A stretch of 64,000 nucleotides of DNA, taken from assembly GCF_003952665.1 (NCBI RefSeq), contig NZ_CP017946.1, positions 310,001-374,000 of the forward strand, given 5' to 3'. Positions 35,528 to 45,075 of this stretch are shown here, one piece after another. The notes beneath the pieces were generated by a model that did no database searches, was not told where the DNA came from, and was given only the letters and a program-made list of their open reading frames with translations. How positions within the stretch are numbered: the stretch's first letter is position 1; each line of letters starts with the position of its first letter. The translations under genes and the position numbers were made by a program. Source of the DNA: Bosea sp. Tri-49. GTDB taxonomy: Bacteria; Pseudomonadota; Alphaproteobacteria; Rhizobiales; Beijerinckiaceae.

Positions 35528-37552
35528 ATGCAGAGAGAAACGGCCTCGCTGGGGCTGGTCAAAGGGGAGCGCCGGAGGCTCGTTCGGGCAGTCCGGATCG
35601 CCCTGTTTCTCAGTGCGGCGATTCCCATCATCGCCGGTCTCATCTACGCGCAGTCGAGCTACCGCCAGGCGTCGGCAGAAGCCCGCGAGTTGCTCGGTCG
35701 CACTGCCGTTCTGGCGGCCGAGCACAGTCTGCGCGTGTTCGAAGGCGCGGATTCGGCGCTCTCCGAGATTTCCCAGCTGCCTATCGATGTACCGAGCGAG
35801 TACGAGAAATCGCTCGAACGGATGACCGCGATTGTTAACTCGCGGCAGCCTGTGCGCATCCTCGGCGTGACCGACGGCAGCGGCGACATCAAGATTTCGG
35901 CGCCGTGGCGCAACTCCATGAATGTTTCGTGGCGGGATTACTTCAAGGCCCATCGCGATGGGACCGTCCGCGGCAGCCTTTATGTCGGGGCGCCGATCCT
36001 CGGCTCGAAAGATACCGCCTTCAGCGTGCCGGTCAGCCGCGCGATCAACGACGCGGCGGGGACATTCGCCGGGGTAGCGTTCATGGCGCTCGATCGCGGC
36101 TATGTGGGGCAGTTCTTCGAGAGGATCTCGGGACCTTCGGTCGAGGTGATCGGCCTCTTGTCGGCATCGGGGGCTCTGATTGCCGAGCATGGCAACGAAA
36201 CCGTCGGCCCAGACCGTCGACGGACGCTCGCAGTGCGGATCGAGCAGACTCGACCTGAAAGCATCGGGCAGGCCTATCTCGACGTCGACGACGCCGATGG
36301 CGAGTCGAACATCGTGGCGCTCAGGGCGGTCGGTGACTATGGGCTCTATGCCTTCGCGAGCTTGAGGCAGAGCGCCATCCGCGCCGCCTGGTGGCTCAAG
36401 GCTCGCGAGGTCCTCATGCTGCTGATGCTGCCGATCGCCGGACTTGCGCTGGCGGTCTACCTTGCCGAGCGGCAAATGCACAGCTTCAAGGATCTGTTGG
36501 CAGCTCTTGCCTCCAATCGCGCCAGATATCGGGCGATCTTCAATAGCTCACCGGACTGCAACTTCCTGATTGGATCCGGTGCGGCCGCGGACGCGCTGGT
36601 CTTTCTCGAGGTCAATCAGAACACGGAGCCGATCTTCGGCCTGAGCGCCGACGGGCTCGTCGGAAAGAACGTGCATGACGTTCTTCAGTCAAGCGAGGTG
36701 GCGTTCATCTCGTCGTGCTTCCATTGCTGCCAGCAATCGCGCGGCATTGTGCAACGTGAACACCGGGTCGAGTCGAGCTCGAATCCTGGCCATTGGGAAA
36801 TTCGGATAGCCCCGCTTCCGGGGCAGACTGGAACTGCCATCGGCAGCATCCGGAACATTGCAAAGCAGAAGCACCTGACGGCGTCGCTGCGCGACCTCAC
36901 CGTCCGCCTGTTGCAGCGGCAGGATCAAGAGCGGCGACAGATCGCGCGCGATCTCCACGATTCTGCCGCTCAGAATTTACTGGCCGCCAGTCTCGAGCTG
37001 AAGCTTGCGGCTGATGCGCTGTCACAGCGTCACGGCCCATGGCATGCCCATCTCGGCCGGATGCGGGACTTCATCGAGAATACGCAAAAGGAAATCCGGG
37101 GGGTGTCCTATCTGCTGCACCCGCCAATGCTGGATGAATCCGGGCTTCCCAACGCTCTGCATTGGTTGGTCGATGGCTTCAAGCGCCGAAGCAACATTCA
37201 TCTGGAGTTGAGGATCGGAGGCGCTCTCAACGATCTGAGATTGCCCGGGGAGGTGGAGACGGCCCTGTTCCGCGTTGCGCAGGAGGCGCTCGCGAACGTC
37301 CACCGCCCTGCCGATGCCAGCGCGGCACGCCTTTCGCTCGATATCGATGAGCACGGCATGTTGGAATTTCGCGTTGAGGACGATGGCACAGCCGCGCGGA
37401 GCGCAAGCGGAAAGACCGTAGTCCGGGAGGGCGTCGGCATCTCCGGCATGCGCGAGAGGCTGATCGCATTCGACGGAACGCTCACGTTTCGCGTTTCCAA
37501 CGAGGGGGCCATCCTGTCGGCGAAGTTGCGTCTCGTGCCGAAGGCGGCCTGA
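35528..37552 (+). CDS. Membrane histidine kinase, HisKA_3 type, with periplasmic sensor and PAS domain
   Basis: 674 residues. Membrane helices near 22-42 and 293-314 enclose a periplasmic sensor region of about 250 residues of the PDC/CACHE kind (VSWRDYFKAHRDGTVRGSLY). A PAS domain (about 330-450, RYRAIFNSSPDCNFLIG) and the HisKA_3 dimerisation segment RQIARDLHDSAAQNL follow, with the phospho-acceptor His near 477. The ATPase domain has GVGISGMRERL near the end. This kinase class pairs with NarL/FixJ regulators, here the divergent gene at 34181. The ligand is unknown. Confidence 0.92.
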   Translation: MQRETASLGLVKGERRRLVRAVRIALFLSAAIPIIAGLIYAQSSYRQASAEARELLGRTAVLAAEHSLRVFEGADSALSEISQLPIDVPSEYEKSLERMTAIVNSRQPVRILGVTDGSGDIKISAPWRNSMNVSWRDYFKAHRDGTVRGSLYVGAPILGSKDTAFSVPVSRAINDAAGTFAGVAFMALDRGYVGQFFERISGPSVEVIGLLSASGALIAEHGNETVGPDRRRTLAVRIEQTRPESIGQAYLDVDDADGESNIVALRAVGDYGLYAFASLRQSAIRAAWWLKAREVLMLLMLPIAGLALAVYLAERQMHSFKDLLAALASNRARYRAIFNSSPDCNFLIGSGAAADALVFLEVNQNTEPIFGLSADGLVGKNVHDVLQSSEVAFISSCFHCCQQSRGIVQREHRVESSSNPGHWEIRIAPLPGQTGTAIGSIRNIAKQKHLTASLRDLTVRLLQRQDQERRQIARDLHDSAAQNLLAASLELKLAADALSQRHGPWHAHLGRMRDFIENTQKEIRGVSYLLHPPMLDESGLPNALHWLVDGFKRRSNIHLELRIGGALNDLRLPGEVETALFRVAQEALANVHRPADASAARLSLDIDEHGMLEFRVEDDGTAARSASGKTVVREGVGISGMRERLIAFDGTLTFRVSNEGAILSAKLRLVPKAA

Positions 37553-37575
37553 CCGGGAGAGCCATCGCCTTACAG

Positions 37576-37595
37576 CCTGAGGGTTTTCCCTTATG
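37576..37595 (+). promoter_or_regulatory. Block-wide dyad motif, copy 6 (upstream of broken outer-membrane gene)
   Basis: CCTGAGGG-TTTT-CCCTTATG on the plus strand, with the exact core GGGTTTTCCCT. It lies about 240 bp before the ATG of the outer-membrane protein pseudogene, similar to the distance of copy 1 from the SphA-like gene. The 281-bp gap 37553-37833 holds nothing else recognisable. Confidence 0.55.
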
Positions 37596-37833
37596 GGCGC
37601 CATCTCCAGCGGAGGTCCGGCCGGGAAGGGGGCTTAGCCGCCAGTGAGGCTCGCCGGGCGTGTTAGCCCAGCCGATGGCAGTTTCGTGCCATCGGCTCGC
37701 TCGCTTTCAGGGCTTTACCCGATCCTCTGGAACTCGCGAATCTCGTTTAGTTTTCCTCTATCGCGTCCGCTTCCCGAGCCGGCGCATGACGCCCACACCG
37801 TCCGAACGCTGATCGCGAAGGAAAAGGACGGCC

Positions 37834-38284
37834 ATGCACCGACGGGGAAAGCGGATAGCGGTCGTGGCCGCGCTGGTCGCATCGAGTTCGCTTGCCCACG
37901 GCGAAGACGCGGAGGAGCTTTCGAAGAAGCTCGCCAATCCGATCGCTAAGATGATCAGCATTCCGCTTCAGGGAAATTTCGATTTCTCAGGCGGGCCGCA
38001 TCGGAATGGCCTCGCCTCGACCAAGAATATCCAACCGGTCGTTCCGTGCCGCTCAATCAGGACTGGAGCCTGATCATCCGCAAGGTGTTGCCGGTGGTTC
38101 ACCGTGACCGCAACGGCGCGGCCGATGGAACCGGCATTGGCGAGACATCACGCAGAAGTTCCTCTTCACCCCCACGCCCAATAAGAAAGGGTTGATCTGG
38201 GGCTTTGGCCCGGTCTTCCTGTGGCCGACCGCCACCGACGACCGCTGCGGAAGTGGAAAATGGGGCGCAAGCCCGGCAGCTCTG
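37834..38284 (+). pseudogene. Frameshifted, truncated outer-membrane transporter gene
   Basis: The start encodes a signal peptide (ending SLAHG) and EELSKKLANPIAKMISIPLQ, the N-terminus of a family of outer-membrane transporters of the SphA/MetA_deg kind. After NIQPVV a one-base loss shifts the frame (the other frame continues PLNQDWSLIIRKVLPVVHRD). A second shift near 38140 leads to ITQKFLFTP, then GLIWGFGPVFLWPTATDD, and the gene breaks off near WGASPAA, joined to a thyA fragment. The C-terminal half is missing. Confidence 0.82.
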
Positions 38285-38521
38285 GCTCTCGCCCAGCAGG
38301 CCGGTTTGCAGCCGAGTGACCTCGTCTGGTTCGGCGGCGACGTTCACCTCTACCTCAACCATATCGAGCAGGCGCAGGGGCAGCTGGAGCGGGAGCCGCG
38401 GCCATTCCCGACGATGCGGTTGACCCGCCAGGCATCAAGCATCGACGACTATCGGATCGAGGATTTCGAGGTCGAGGGCTATTCGCCCCATGCCGCGATC
38501 AAGGTCGATGTCGCGGTCTGA
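38285..38521 (+). pseudogene. 3' fragment of thymidylate synthase gene
   Basis: The last 77-79 codons of thyA, from AQQAGLQPSDLVWFGGDVHL to the natural stop, lacking the catalytic Cys and all upstream parts. The sequence parallels 12034-12270 with scattered differences (for example LQPSD for LTPGD, IEQAQGQ for LEQAKGQ). It is fused in frame to the broken outer-membrane protein gene, making an open frame 38192-38521 that is a junction artefact rather than a real gene. It marks the right flank of the 26-kb block. Confidence 0.88.
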
Positions 38522-38570
38522 CCAAGCGGCCTCGCTGCCCTTGGTCGGCAGCGGTAGCCGTGCAGCCGCG

Positions 38571-39896
38571 TCACTCGTAGCGGGCTTCCGACCGCCGATC
38601 GATCGCCAACGCTGCCAATGTGCAGAGCGCGCCGGAGAGCAGGTAGATGCCGACCCAGGCGAGGCCGAACGTGCTCGACACGGTCAGCGCCACCAGCGGG
38701 GCGAAGCCGGCGCCGAGCAGCCAGGCGAGGTCGGAAGTCAGCGCCGCGCCGGTGTAGCGGTATTGCGTGCCAAAGCTGCTCGCGACCGCGCCGGCAGTCT
38801 GGCCATAGGCCAGGCCGAGCAGCCCGAAGCCGATGATCACATAGATCGTCTGCCCGGCCAGGCTGTCGCCGAAGAGCAGCGGCGCCACGATGCTCGACAG
38901 GCTGAAGAGCGCGATCATTCCGCCGGAGAGCAGCAGCGTGTTGCGGCGCCCGATCTGGTCGGCGATCAGTCCGGAGGTGACGATCGCACCGGCACCGACC
39001 ACGCCGCCAGCGGCCTGCACCAGCAGGAACTCCGCGACCGAGCGATCGGTGAAGAGATTGATCCAGCTGACAGGGAAGATGGTGACGAGGTGGAAGAGCG
39101 CGAAGCTCGCCAGCGGCACGAAGGCGCCGAGGACGATCGTGCGGCCATGGGCGCGGATCAGCTCAGATACCGGCATCGGCACCAGCTCGCGCGTTTCCAT
39201 CAGCTCTGCGAATTCGTGGGTCGCGACCATGCGCAGACGGGCGAACAGCGCGACGACGTTGATCGTCAGCGCGACGAAGAAGGGATAGCGCCAGCCCCAG
39301 CCGAGGAAATCCTCCTTCGAGAGCGCGCCCTCGAAATAGGCGAACAGCCCGGCGGCGAGGATGAAGCCGAAGGGCGCGCCGAGCTGCGGCAGCATGGTGT
39401 ACCAGCCGCGCCGGTTGGCTGGAGCGTTCAGCGCCAGCAGCGAGGACAGGCCGTCCCAGGCGCCGCCGAGCGCGATGCCCTGCAGCAGGCGGAAGGCGGC
39501 GAGGATGACGCAGGACCAGATGCCGATGGTCGCATAGCCCGGCAGGAAGGCGACGGCCGCGGTCGAGCCGCCGAGGAGGAAGAGCGCGACGGTGAGCTTG
39601 GTCGTTCGGCCATAGTGGCGGTCGATCGAGAAGAACAGCACCGAGCCGATCGGGCGTGTGACGAAGGCCAATGCGAAGATGCCGAAGCTGTAGAGCGTGC
39701 CGGTGAGCCGGTCGACGAACGGGAAGACCAGCTCGGGGAAGACCAGCACGCAGCCGAGGCCGAAGACGAAGAAGTCGAAATATTCCGACGTCCTCCCGAT
39801 GATGACGCCGAGCGCGATGTCGGCGGGGCTGACATGGTCGCGCCCGTGCTCGTCCGTCAGGTGCCCCGATGAATGGCTCGCCGCGTCAGCGCTCAT
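38571..39896 (-). CDS. MFS transporter (metabolite:H+ symporter-like)
   Basis: 441 residues with 12 predicted membrane helices. The segment SEYFDFFVFGLGCVLVFPEL near the N-terminus and the cytoplasmic loop IADQIGRRNTLLLSGGMIAL are typical of the metabolite:H+ symporter branch (sugar acids, dicarboxylates, osmolytes); the substrate is unknown. It converges with thyA remnants: its 3' end lies 49 bp from the thyA-fragment stop. An internal piece of a diverged second copy occurs at 12290-12604 beside the full thyA, implying that thyA and this gene were once neighbours. Confidence 0.9.
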   Translation of the reverse strand: MSADAASHSSGHLTDEHGRDHVSPADIALGVIIGRTSEYFDFFVFGLGCVLVFPELVFPFVDRLTGTLYSFGIFALAFVTRPIGSVLFFSIDRHYGRTTKLTVALFLLGGSTAAVAFLPGYATIGIWSCVILAAFRLLQGIALGGAWDGLSSLLALNAPANRRGWYTMLPQLGAPFGFILAAGLFAYFEGALSKEDFLGWGWRYPFFVALTINVVALFARLRMVATHEFAELMETRELVPMPVSELIRAHGRTIVLGAFVPLASFALFHLVTIFPVSWINLFTDRSVAEFLLVQAAGGVVGAGAIVTSGLIADQIGRRNTLLLSGGMIALFSLSSIVAPLLFGDSLAGQTIYVIIGFGLLGLAYGQTAGAVASSFGTQYRYTGAALTSDLAWLLGAGFAPLVALTVSSTFGLAWVGIYLLSGALCTLAALAIDRRSEARYE

Positions 39897-40032
39897 GACC
39901 GCGAATTCCTAAGCTGGCGGGCGCGCCGGAGAACCGGGCTTGCCCGCACCTCGTGCAAATGGATACGGTGGATAGAAGCGACCCGTCAAACTGCCGCAAT
40001 GAGACAGATTGTCTTATGTGCGGTGCGAAAGA

Positions 40033-41163
40033 ATGGACATAGACAACGGCTGTTCCCCCGATAGGGAGGTCTTAAGTCTCTTGCGGATCTTTCGACTTTT
40101 AACGGTTCTACCGATCCTCGCCCTGCTCGGCGGGTGCCAGATGGTGCTGCTTTCGCCATCAGGTGATGTTGCGCTGCAGCAACGCAACCTCATGCTCGCA
40201 TCCGTCGCGCTGATGCTGCTCGTCATCATCCCGGTGATGGCGCTGACGATCTTCTTCGCCTGGCGCTACCGCGCCTCGGCCAAGGCAACCTATCATCCGG
40301 AGTGGAACCATTCGCTGCCGCTCGAGGTGGTGATCTGGTCGGTGCCGCTGCTGATCATCGTCGTCCTCGGCGCGATGACCTGGATGGGCACGCATCTGCT
40401 CGATCCTTATCGCCCGCTCAACCGCATCGCCGCCGGCAAGCCGGTGGTCGAGGCGAGAGCGGGTAGTACAGGGATCAGGAAGCAGCCGCTGGTGATCCAG
40501 GTCGTGGCGCTCGACTGGAAATGGCTCTTCCTCTATCCGGCGCAGGGCATCGCCTCGCTCAACGAGGTGGTGGCGCCGGTCGACCAGCCGATCGAGTTTC
40601 GCATCACGTCGTCCTCGGTGATGAACTCGCTCTTCATCCCCGCGCTCGCCGGCCAGATCTACGCGATGCCGGGCATGCAGACGAAGCTCAACGCCGTGAT
40701 CAATCGCCCCGGCGAGTTCGAGGGCTTCTCCGCCAATTACAGCGGCGCCGGCTTCTCCGACATGCGCTTCCGCTTCCGCGGCGTCGACGACAAGGCCTTC
40801 GGCGAGTGGGTGCAGGGCGCGATCCGCGGCGGCAGCACGCTCGGGCGCGACGAATATCTCGTGCTGGAGCGGCCGAGCGAACGCGAGCCGGTCCGCTATT
40901 TCCGCGACATCCCGTCCGACCTCTTCACCGCCATCCTGAACATGTGCGTCGACCGCACCAAGATGTGCATGCGCGACATGATGGCGATGGACGCCAAGGG
41001 CGGCGGTGGCAAGGAGGGTATCCATACTGTCGTCGCGCTCGAATACGACAAGAGCGTGCGCCGCGGCGGGCAACCGCTGCCGCCGCGTCCGTTCGTGACG
41101 GCGATCTGCACCCCGACCGATGTCTATGGCGCTGCGGGCATGTCCGCCCGCGCCGTCAACTGA
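40033..41163 (+). CDS. cyoA: Cytochrome o ubiquinol oxidase subunit II
   Basis: About 376 residues from ATG 40033; an upstream in-frame TTG at 40009 is possible. A lipoprotein signal with lipobox LLGGC is followed by two membrane helices and a cupredoxin domain ([35 protein letters not shown]). The Cu-A ligands of cytochrome c oxidases are absent, as expected for a quinol oxidase. The C-terminal extension holds the Cys-containing [14 protein letters not shown] segment. First gene of cyoABCD. Confidence 0.93.
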   Translation: MDIDNGCSPDREVLSLLRIFRLLTVLPILALLGGCQMVLLSPSGDVALQQRNLMLASVALMLLVIIPVMALTIFFAWRYRASAKATYHPEWNHSLPLEVVIWSVPLLIIVVLGAMTWMGTHLLDPYRPLNRIAAGKPVVEARAGSTGIRKQPLVIQVVALDWKWLFLYPAQGIASLNEVVAPVDQPIEFRITSSSVMNSLFIPALAGQIYAMPGMQTKLNAVINRPGEFEGFSANYSGAGFSDMRFRFRGVDDKAFGEWVQGAIRGGSTLGRDEYLVLERPSEREPVRYFRDIPSDLFTAILNMCVDRTKMCMRDMMAMDAKGGGGKEGIHTVVALEYDKSVRRGGQPLPPRPFVTAICTPTDVYGAAGMSARAVN

Positions 41164-41188
41164 GCCGCATCCGCGAGCCGAGGGAAGC

Positions 41189-43189
41189 ATGACCTCCTAT
41201 CCCGACTGGTGGAAGCTCATCTTCGGACGCTTCACCCTCGAAGCGATCCCCTATCACGAGCCGATTCTGATCGCGACCTTCGCTGCCGTCGTGCTCGGCG
41301 GGCTCGGGCTCGTCGCGCTGATCACCCGCTTCAAGCTCTGGGGCTATCTCTGGCACGAGTGGTTCACCAGCGTGGACCACAAGAAGATCGGGATCATGTA
41401 CATGATCCTCGGCGTCATCATGCTGCTGCGCGGCTTTGCCGATGCACTGATGATGCGCGGCCAGCAGGCGATCGCCTTCGCCGGCAATGAGGGCTACCTG
41501 CCGCCGCACCATTACGACCAGATCTTCACCGCCCATGGCGTGATCATGATCTTCTTCGTGGCGATGCCGTTCGTCACGGGACTGATGAACTATGTCGTGC
41601 CGCTGCAGATCGGCGCGCGTGACGTCGCCTTCCCCTTCCTCAACAATTTCAGCTTCTGGATGACCGTCGGCGGCGCCGTCCTGGTGATGGCCTCGCTCTT
41701 CATCGGCGAGTTCGCCAAGGTCGGCTGGCTCGCGTACCCGCCGCTGTCCGGGGCCGCCTACTCGCCCGGGGTGGGCATGGACTATTACCTCTGGGCGCTG
41801 CAGATCGCGGGCATCGGCACGACGCTATCGGGCGTCAACCTGATCGCGACCATCGTCAAGATGCGCGCGCCCGGCATGGACCTGATGAAGATGCCGATCT
41901 TCACCTGGACGTCGCTGTGCACCAACGTGCTGATCGTCGCGACCTTCCCGATCCTGGCGGCGACGCTCGCGCTGCTCACGCTCGACCGCTATGTCGGCAC
42001 CAACTTCTTCACGAACGATCTCGGCGGCAACCCGATGATGTACGTGAACCTGATCTGGATCTGGGGCCACCCGGAGGTCTACATCCTGATCCTGCCGCTC
42101 TTCGGCGTCTATTCCGAGGTTGCCTCGACCTTCTGCGGCAAGCGCCTCTTCGGCTACGCCTCGATGGTCTATGCGACGGTGGTCATCACCATCCTGTCCT
42201 ACCTGGTCTGGCTGCACCACTTCTTCACGATGGGCTCGGGCGCCAGCGTGAACTCCTTCTTCGGCATCACGACGATGATCATCTCGATCCCGACCGGGGC
42301 GAAGATCTTCAACTGGCTGTTCACGATGTATCGCGGCCGCATCCGCTTCGAATTGCCGATGATGTGGCTGCTTGCCTTCATGATCACCTTCGTCATCGGC
42401 GGCATGACCGGCGTCATGCTCGCGGTGCCGCCGGCCGATTTCGTGCTGCACAACAGCCTGTTCCTGATCGCCCATTTCCACAACGTCATCATCGGCGGCG
42501 TGGTCTTCGGGGTCTTCGCCGGCATCGCCTACTGGTTCCCCAAGGCCTTCGGCTTCAAGCTCGAGCCGTTCTGGGGGCATCTCTCCTTCTGGTTCTGGGT
42601 GGTTGGCTTCTACGTCGCCTTCATGCCGCTCTACATCCTCGGCCTGATGGGCGTGACCCGCCGTCTCAGCCGCTTCGAGGATCCCTCGCTGCAGATCTGG
42701 TTCGTGGTCGCGGCGTTCGGCGCGGTGCTGATCGCGCTCGGCATCCTGTGCTTCCTGATCCAGATCGGCGTCAGCATCCTGCGCCGGGAGCAGCTACGCG
42801 ACACGACCGGCGATCCCTGGGACGGGCGCACGCTGGAATGGTCGACCTCCTCGCCGCCGCCGGCCTACAACTTCGCCTTCACTCCAATCGTCCACGATCT
42901 CGATGCCTGGGCGGACATGAAGAAGCGCGGCTATCGGCGTCCGCTCGCGGGTTACCGGCAGATCCATATGCCGAGGAATACCGGCGCCGGTCTAATCATC
43001 GCCGGACTGGCGACGATCTGCGGTTTCGCCTTGATCTGGTACATCTGGTGGCTGGCGGCGCTCTCCTTCGTCAGCGTGATCGCGGCCGTGATCATCCACA
43101 CCTTCAACTACGACCGCGACTTCCACATCCCGGCCGATGAGGTCGTGCAGGCGGAAGATGCGCGCACCCAGCTTCTGGGCCGGGCCTGA
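41189..43189 (+). CDS. cyoB: Cytochrome o ubiquinol oxidase subunit I
   Basis: 666 residues, the usual length, with about 15 membrane helices. The haem-copper catalytic signature [19 protein letters not shown] contains the Cu-B His and the cross-linked Tyr; [11 protein letters not shown] carries a haem His ligand and [12 protein letters not shown] the pair binding both haems. The ATG at 41189 follows an AGGGAAGC ribosome binding site, 25 bp after cyoA. It reduces O2 to water and pumps protons. Confidence 0.97.
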   Translation: MTSYPDWWKLIFGRFTLEAIPYHEPILIATFAAVVLGGLGLVALITRFKLWGYLWHEWFTSVDHKKIGIMYMILGVIMLLRGFADALMMRGQQAIAFAGNEGYLPPHHYDQIFTAHGVIMIFFVAMPFVTGLMNYVVPLQIGARDVAFPFLNNFSFWMTVGGAVLVMASLFIGEFAKVGWLAYPPLSGAAYSPGVGMDYYLWALQIAGIGTTLSGVNLIATIVKMRAPGMDLMKMPIFTWTSLCTNVLIVATFPILAATLALLTLDRYVGTNFFTNDLGGNPMMYVNLIWIWGHPEVYILILPLFGVYSEVASTFCGKRLFGYASMVYATVVITILSYLVWLHHFFTMGSGASVNSFFGITTMIISIPTGAKIFNWLFTMYRGRIRFELPMMWLLAFMITFVIGGMTGVMLAVPPADFVLHNSLFLIAHFHNVIIGGVVFGVFAGIAYWFPKAFGFKLEPFWGHLSFWFWVVGFYVAFMPLYILGLMGVTRRLSRFEDPSLQIWFVVAAFGAVLIALGILCFLIQIGVSILRREQLRDTTGDPWDGRTLEWSTSSPPPAYNFAFTPIVHDLDAWADMKKRGYRRPLAGYRQIHMPRNTGAGLIIAGLATICGFALIWYIWWLAALSFVSVIAAVIIHTFNYDRDFHIPADEVVQAEDARTQLLGRA

Positions 43190-43195
43190 GGGGCG

Positions 43196-43828
43196 ATGAT
43201 GGCTAAGGCGACAGCGCAGACCGCGAACGGCGTTCCGGCATTCTACGTCACCGAGGAGGAGCACGCGCACCCCGGCGGCTCGACGATGCTCGGCTTCTGG
43301 CTCTATCTGATGAGCGACTGCCTGGTCTTCGCAGTGCTCTTTGCGACCTACGGCGTGCTCGGGCGCAATTATGCGGCAGGGCCGTCCGGCGCCGACCTGT
43401 TCGACCTGAAGCTGGTGGCGGTCAACACCGCCATGCTGCTGTTCTCCTCGATCACCTATGGTTTTGCCATGTTGGCGATGGACAAGGGCCGGCAGGCGGC
43501 GGTGCAGGGCTGGCTCGTGGTCACGGCGCTCTTCGGCCTCGCCTTCCTGGGGATCGAGCTCTACGAATTCGCACATCTGATCCACGAGGGCGCGACGCCG
43601 ATGCGCAGCGCCTTCCTGTCGTCCTTCTTCACCCTGGTCGGCACGCACGGACTGCACGTCACCTTCGGCCTGGTCTGGCTCGCGGTGCTGATGACGCAGG
43701 TGTCGAAGCATGGGCTGATCGCGGCCAATCGGCGCCGGCTGATGTGCCTCTCGATGTTCTGGCACTTCCTCGACGTCGTCTGGATCGGCGTCTTCACCTT
43801 CGTCTACCTGATGGGCGTGCTGAAATGA
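43196..43828 (+). CDS. cyoC: Cytochrome o ubiquinol oxidase subunit III
   Basis: 210 residues with five membrane helices, beginning after a polar N-terminus ([20 protein letters not shown]). [17 protein letters not shown] is the conserved subunit III pattern. There is a second ATG at 43199. The stop overlaps the cyoD start (ATGA). Confidence 0.94.
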   Translation: MMAKATAQTANGVPAFYVTEEEHAHPGGSTMLGFWLYLMSDCLVFAVLFATYGVLGRNYAAGPSGADLFDLKLVAVNTAMLLFSSITYGFAMLAMDKGRQAAVQGWLVVTALFGLAFLGIELYEFAHLIHEGATPMRSAFLSSFFTLVGTHGLHVTFGLVWLAVLMTQVSKHGLIAANRRRLMCLSMFWHFLDVVWIGVFTFVYLMGVLK

Positions 43829-44214
43829 GCCAGAACCACGCCAAGGCCCAGAACGGTCATCACGACAGCCATCATGACGGGCACGACGCCCACGGCGCGG
43901 CACATGGCAGCCTGCGCGGCTACGTCACCGGCTTCCTGCTCTCCGTTGTCTTGACCGCGATCCCGTTCTGGCTCGTCATGAACGACGTGCTGCCGAACTC
44001 GCTGCTGACGGCGATCGTGATCATGCTCTTCGCCGCCGCGCAGATCGTCGTTCACATGGTCTATTTCCTGCACATGAACGGCCGCTCTGAAGGGGGCTGG
44101 ACGATGATGGCGCTGATCTTCACGATCATCATCGTGGCGATCGCGCTCACGGGCTCGCTCTGGGTGATGTTCCACCTCAACGCCAACATGATGCCCGACC
44201 TGCACAAGATGTGA
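43825..44214 (+). CDS. cyoD: Cytochrome o ubiquinol oxidase subunit IV
   Basis: 129 residues. A His/Asp-rich N-terminus ([13 protein letters not shown]) precedes [20 protein letters not shown] and three membrane helices; [11 protein letters not shown] is the family signature. The ATG overlaps the cyoC stop by 4 bp. Confidence 0.93.
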   Translation: MSQNHAKAQNGHHDSHHDGHDAHGAAHGSLRGYVTGFLLSVVLTAIPFWLVMNDVLPNSLLTAIVIMLFAAAQIVVHMVYFLHMNGRSEGGWTMMALIFTIIIVAIALTGSLWVMFHLNANMMPDLHKM

Positions 44215-44224
44215 GGCACGAGCC

Positions 44225-44971
44225 GTGTGGCCGGACGCGGAGAGAAGGCGACAGGGTGGCGTCGCGCGGGGCATCTTCATCGCGGGGCTCTGCCTGGCCA
44301 CTCTGATTTTCGCCGGCCTCGGCATCTGGCAGGTCCAGAGGCGGAGCTGGAAGCTCGACCTGATCGCCCGTATTGAGCTGCGCCTCAAGGCTCCGCCCGT
44401 CGCTGCACCGGGGCCGGCGCAATGGGACGGGATCACCGTCGCAGCGGACGAATATCGCCGCATCACCCTGCAGGGCCGCTATCCCGATGCACCGGAGACG
44501 CTGACTATGGCGGTGACGGAGCGCGGCCCCGGCTTCTGGGTCTTGGCTCTGTTCCAGGCGGATGCCGGCTTCACAGCGCTCGTCAATCGCGGCTTCGTGC
44601 CGGAGGGACAGCGTGGAGCCGCGGAACGTCGCAAGGTCGCCGGCGGAGAGGCGAGGGTGGTCGGGCTGTTGCGACTAAGCGAGCCGGGCGGTGGCTTCCT
44701 GCGCGCCAACGATCTGGCCGCCGGCCGCTGGTATTCCCGCGATGTTGCAGCGATCGCGCAAGCGCGGGGGCTCGGCCAGGTCGCACCCTATTTCGTCGAT
44801 GCCGATGCGGCCACGGAGCCCGGCCCGCTGCCGCAGGGCGGCATGACCCAGGTCGGCTTCCGCAACACCCACCTAGTCTACGCGCTGACTTGGTTCTGCC
44901 TCGCGCTGATGAGCGCCGGCGCGGCGGGTTATCTGCTCAGGGGCATGCCGGAGGAGCCGCCCGAGGCCTGA
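44225..44971 (+). CDS. SURF1 family oxidase assembly protein
   Basis: 248 residues from a GTG, 10 bp after cyoD. There are two membrane helices, near the N-terminus (GIFIAGLCLATLIFAGLGIW, running into QVQRR) and at the C-terminus (YALTWFCLALMSAGAAGYLL), enclosing a periplasmic domain with NRGFVP and GFRNTHLVYALTWF, the SURF1 signatures. It assists haem insertion into the oxidase. No cyoE (haem O synthase) follows, so haem O must be made by a gene elsewhere. Confidence 0.9.
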   Translation: MWPDAERRRQGGVARGIFIAGLCLATLIFAGLGIWQVQRRSWKLDLIARIELRLKAPPVAAPGPAQWDGITVAADEYRRITLQGRYPDAPETLTMAVTERGPGFWVLALFQADAGFTALVNRGFVPEGQRGAAERRKVAGGEARVVGLLRLSEPGGGFLRANDLAAGRWYSRDVAAIAQARGLGQVAPYFVDADAATEPGPLPQGGMTQVGFRNTHLVYALTWFCLALMSAGAAGYLLRGMPEEPPEA

Positions 44972-45075
44972 CGGGGATGCGCGAGCCTATGTGCGCCGGC
45001 TCCGGTCATGATGTAAGCGGGCTGCATTATTCGCGCCGATTCCGTCGGCCGCGCCGCTGTAGTCGGAGATGCCGT

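Noticed and set aside
12605..38284. Prophage or integrative conjugative element
   Set aside because: No integrase, transposase, relaxase, phage structural gene, tRNA attachment site or inverted terminal repeats are visible; the evidence is limited to the flanking duplicates.
38285..38521. A second functional thymidylate synthase
   Set aside because: Only the last quarter is present; the catalytic Cys and dUMP-binding parts are missing.
12290..38990. Campbell-type single-crossover integration of a recent plasmid
   Set aside because: That would give identical direct repeats; the two copies differ at many positions, and the left one has an internal deletion of about 140 bp, so an older or inter-strain event fits better.
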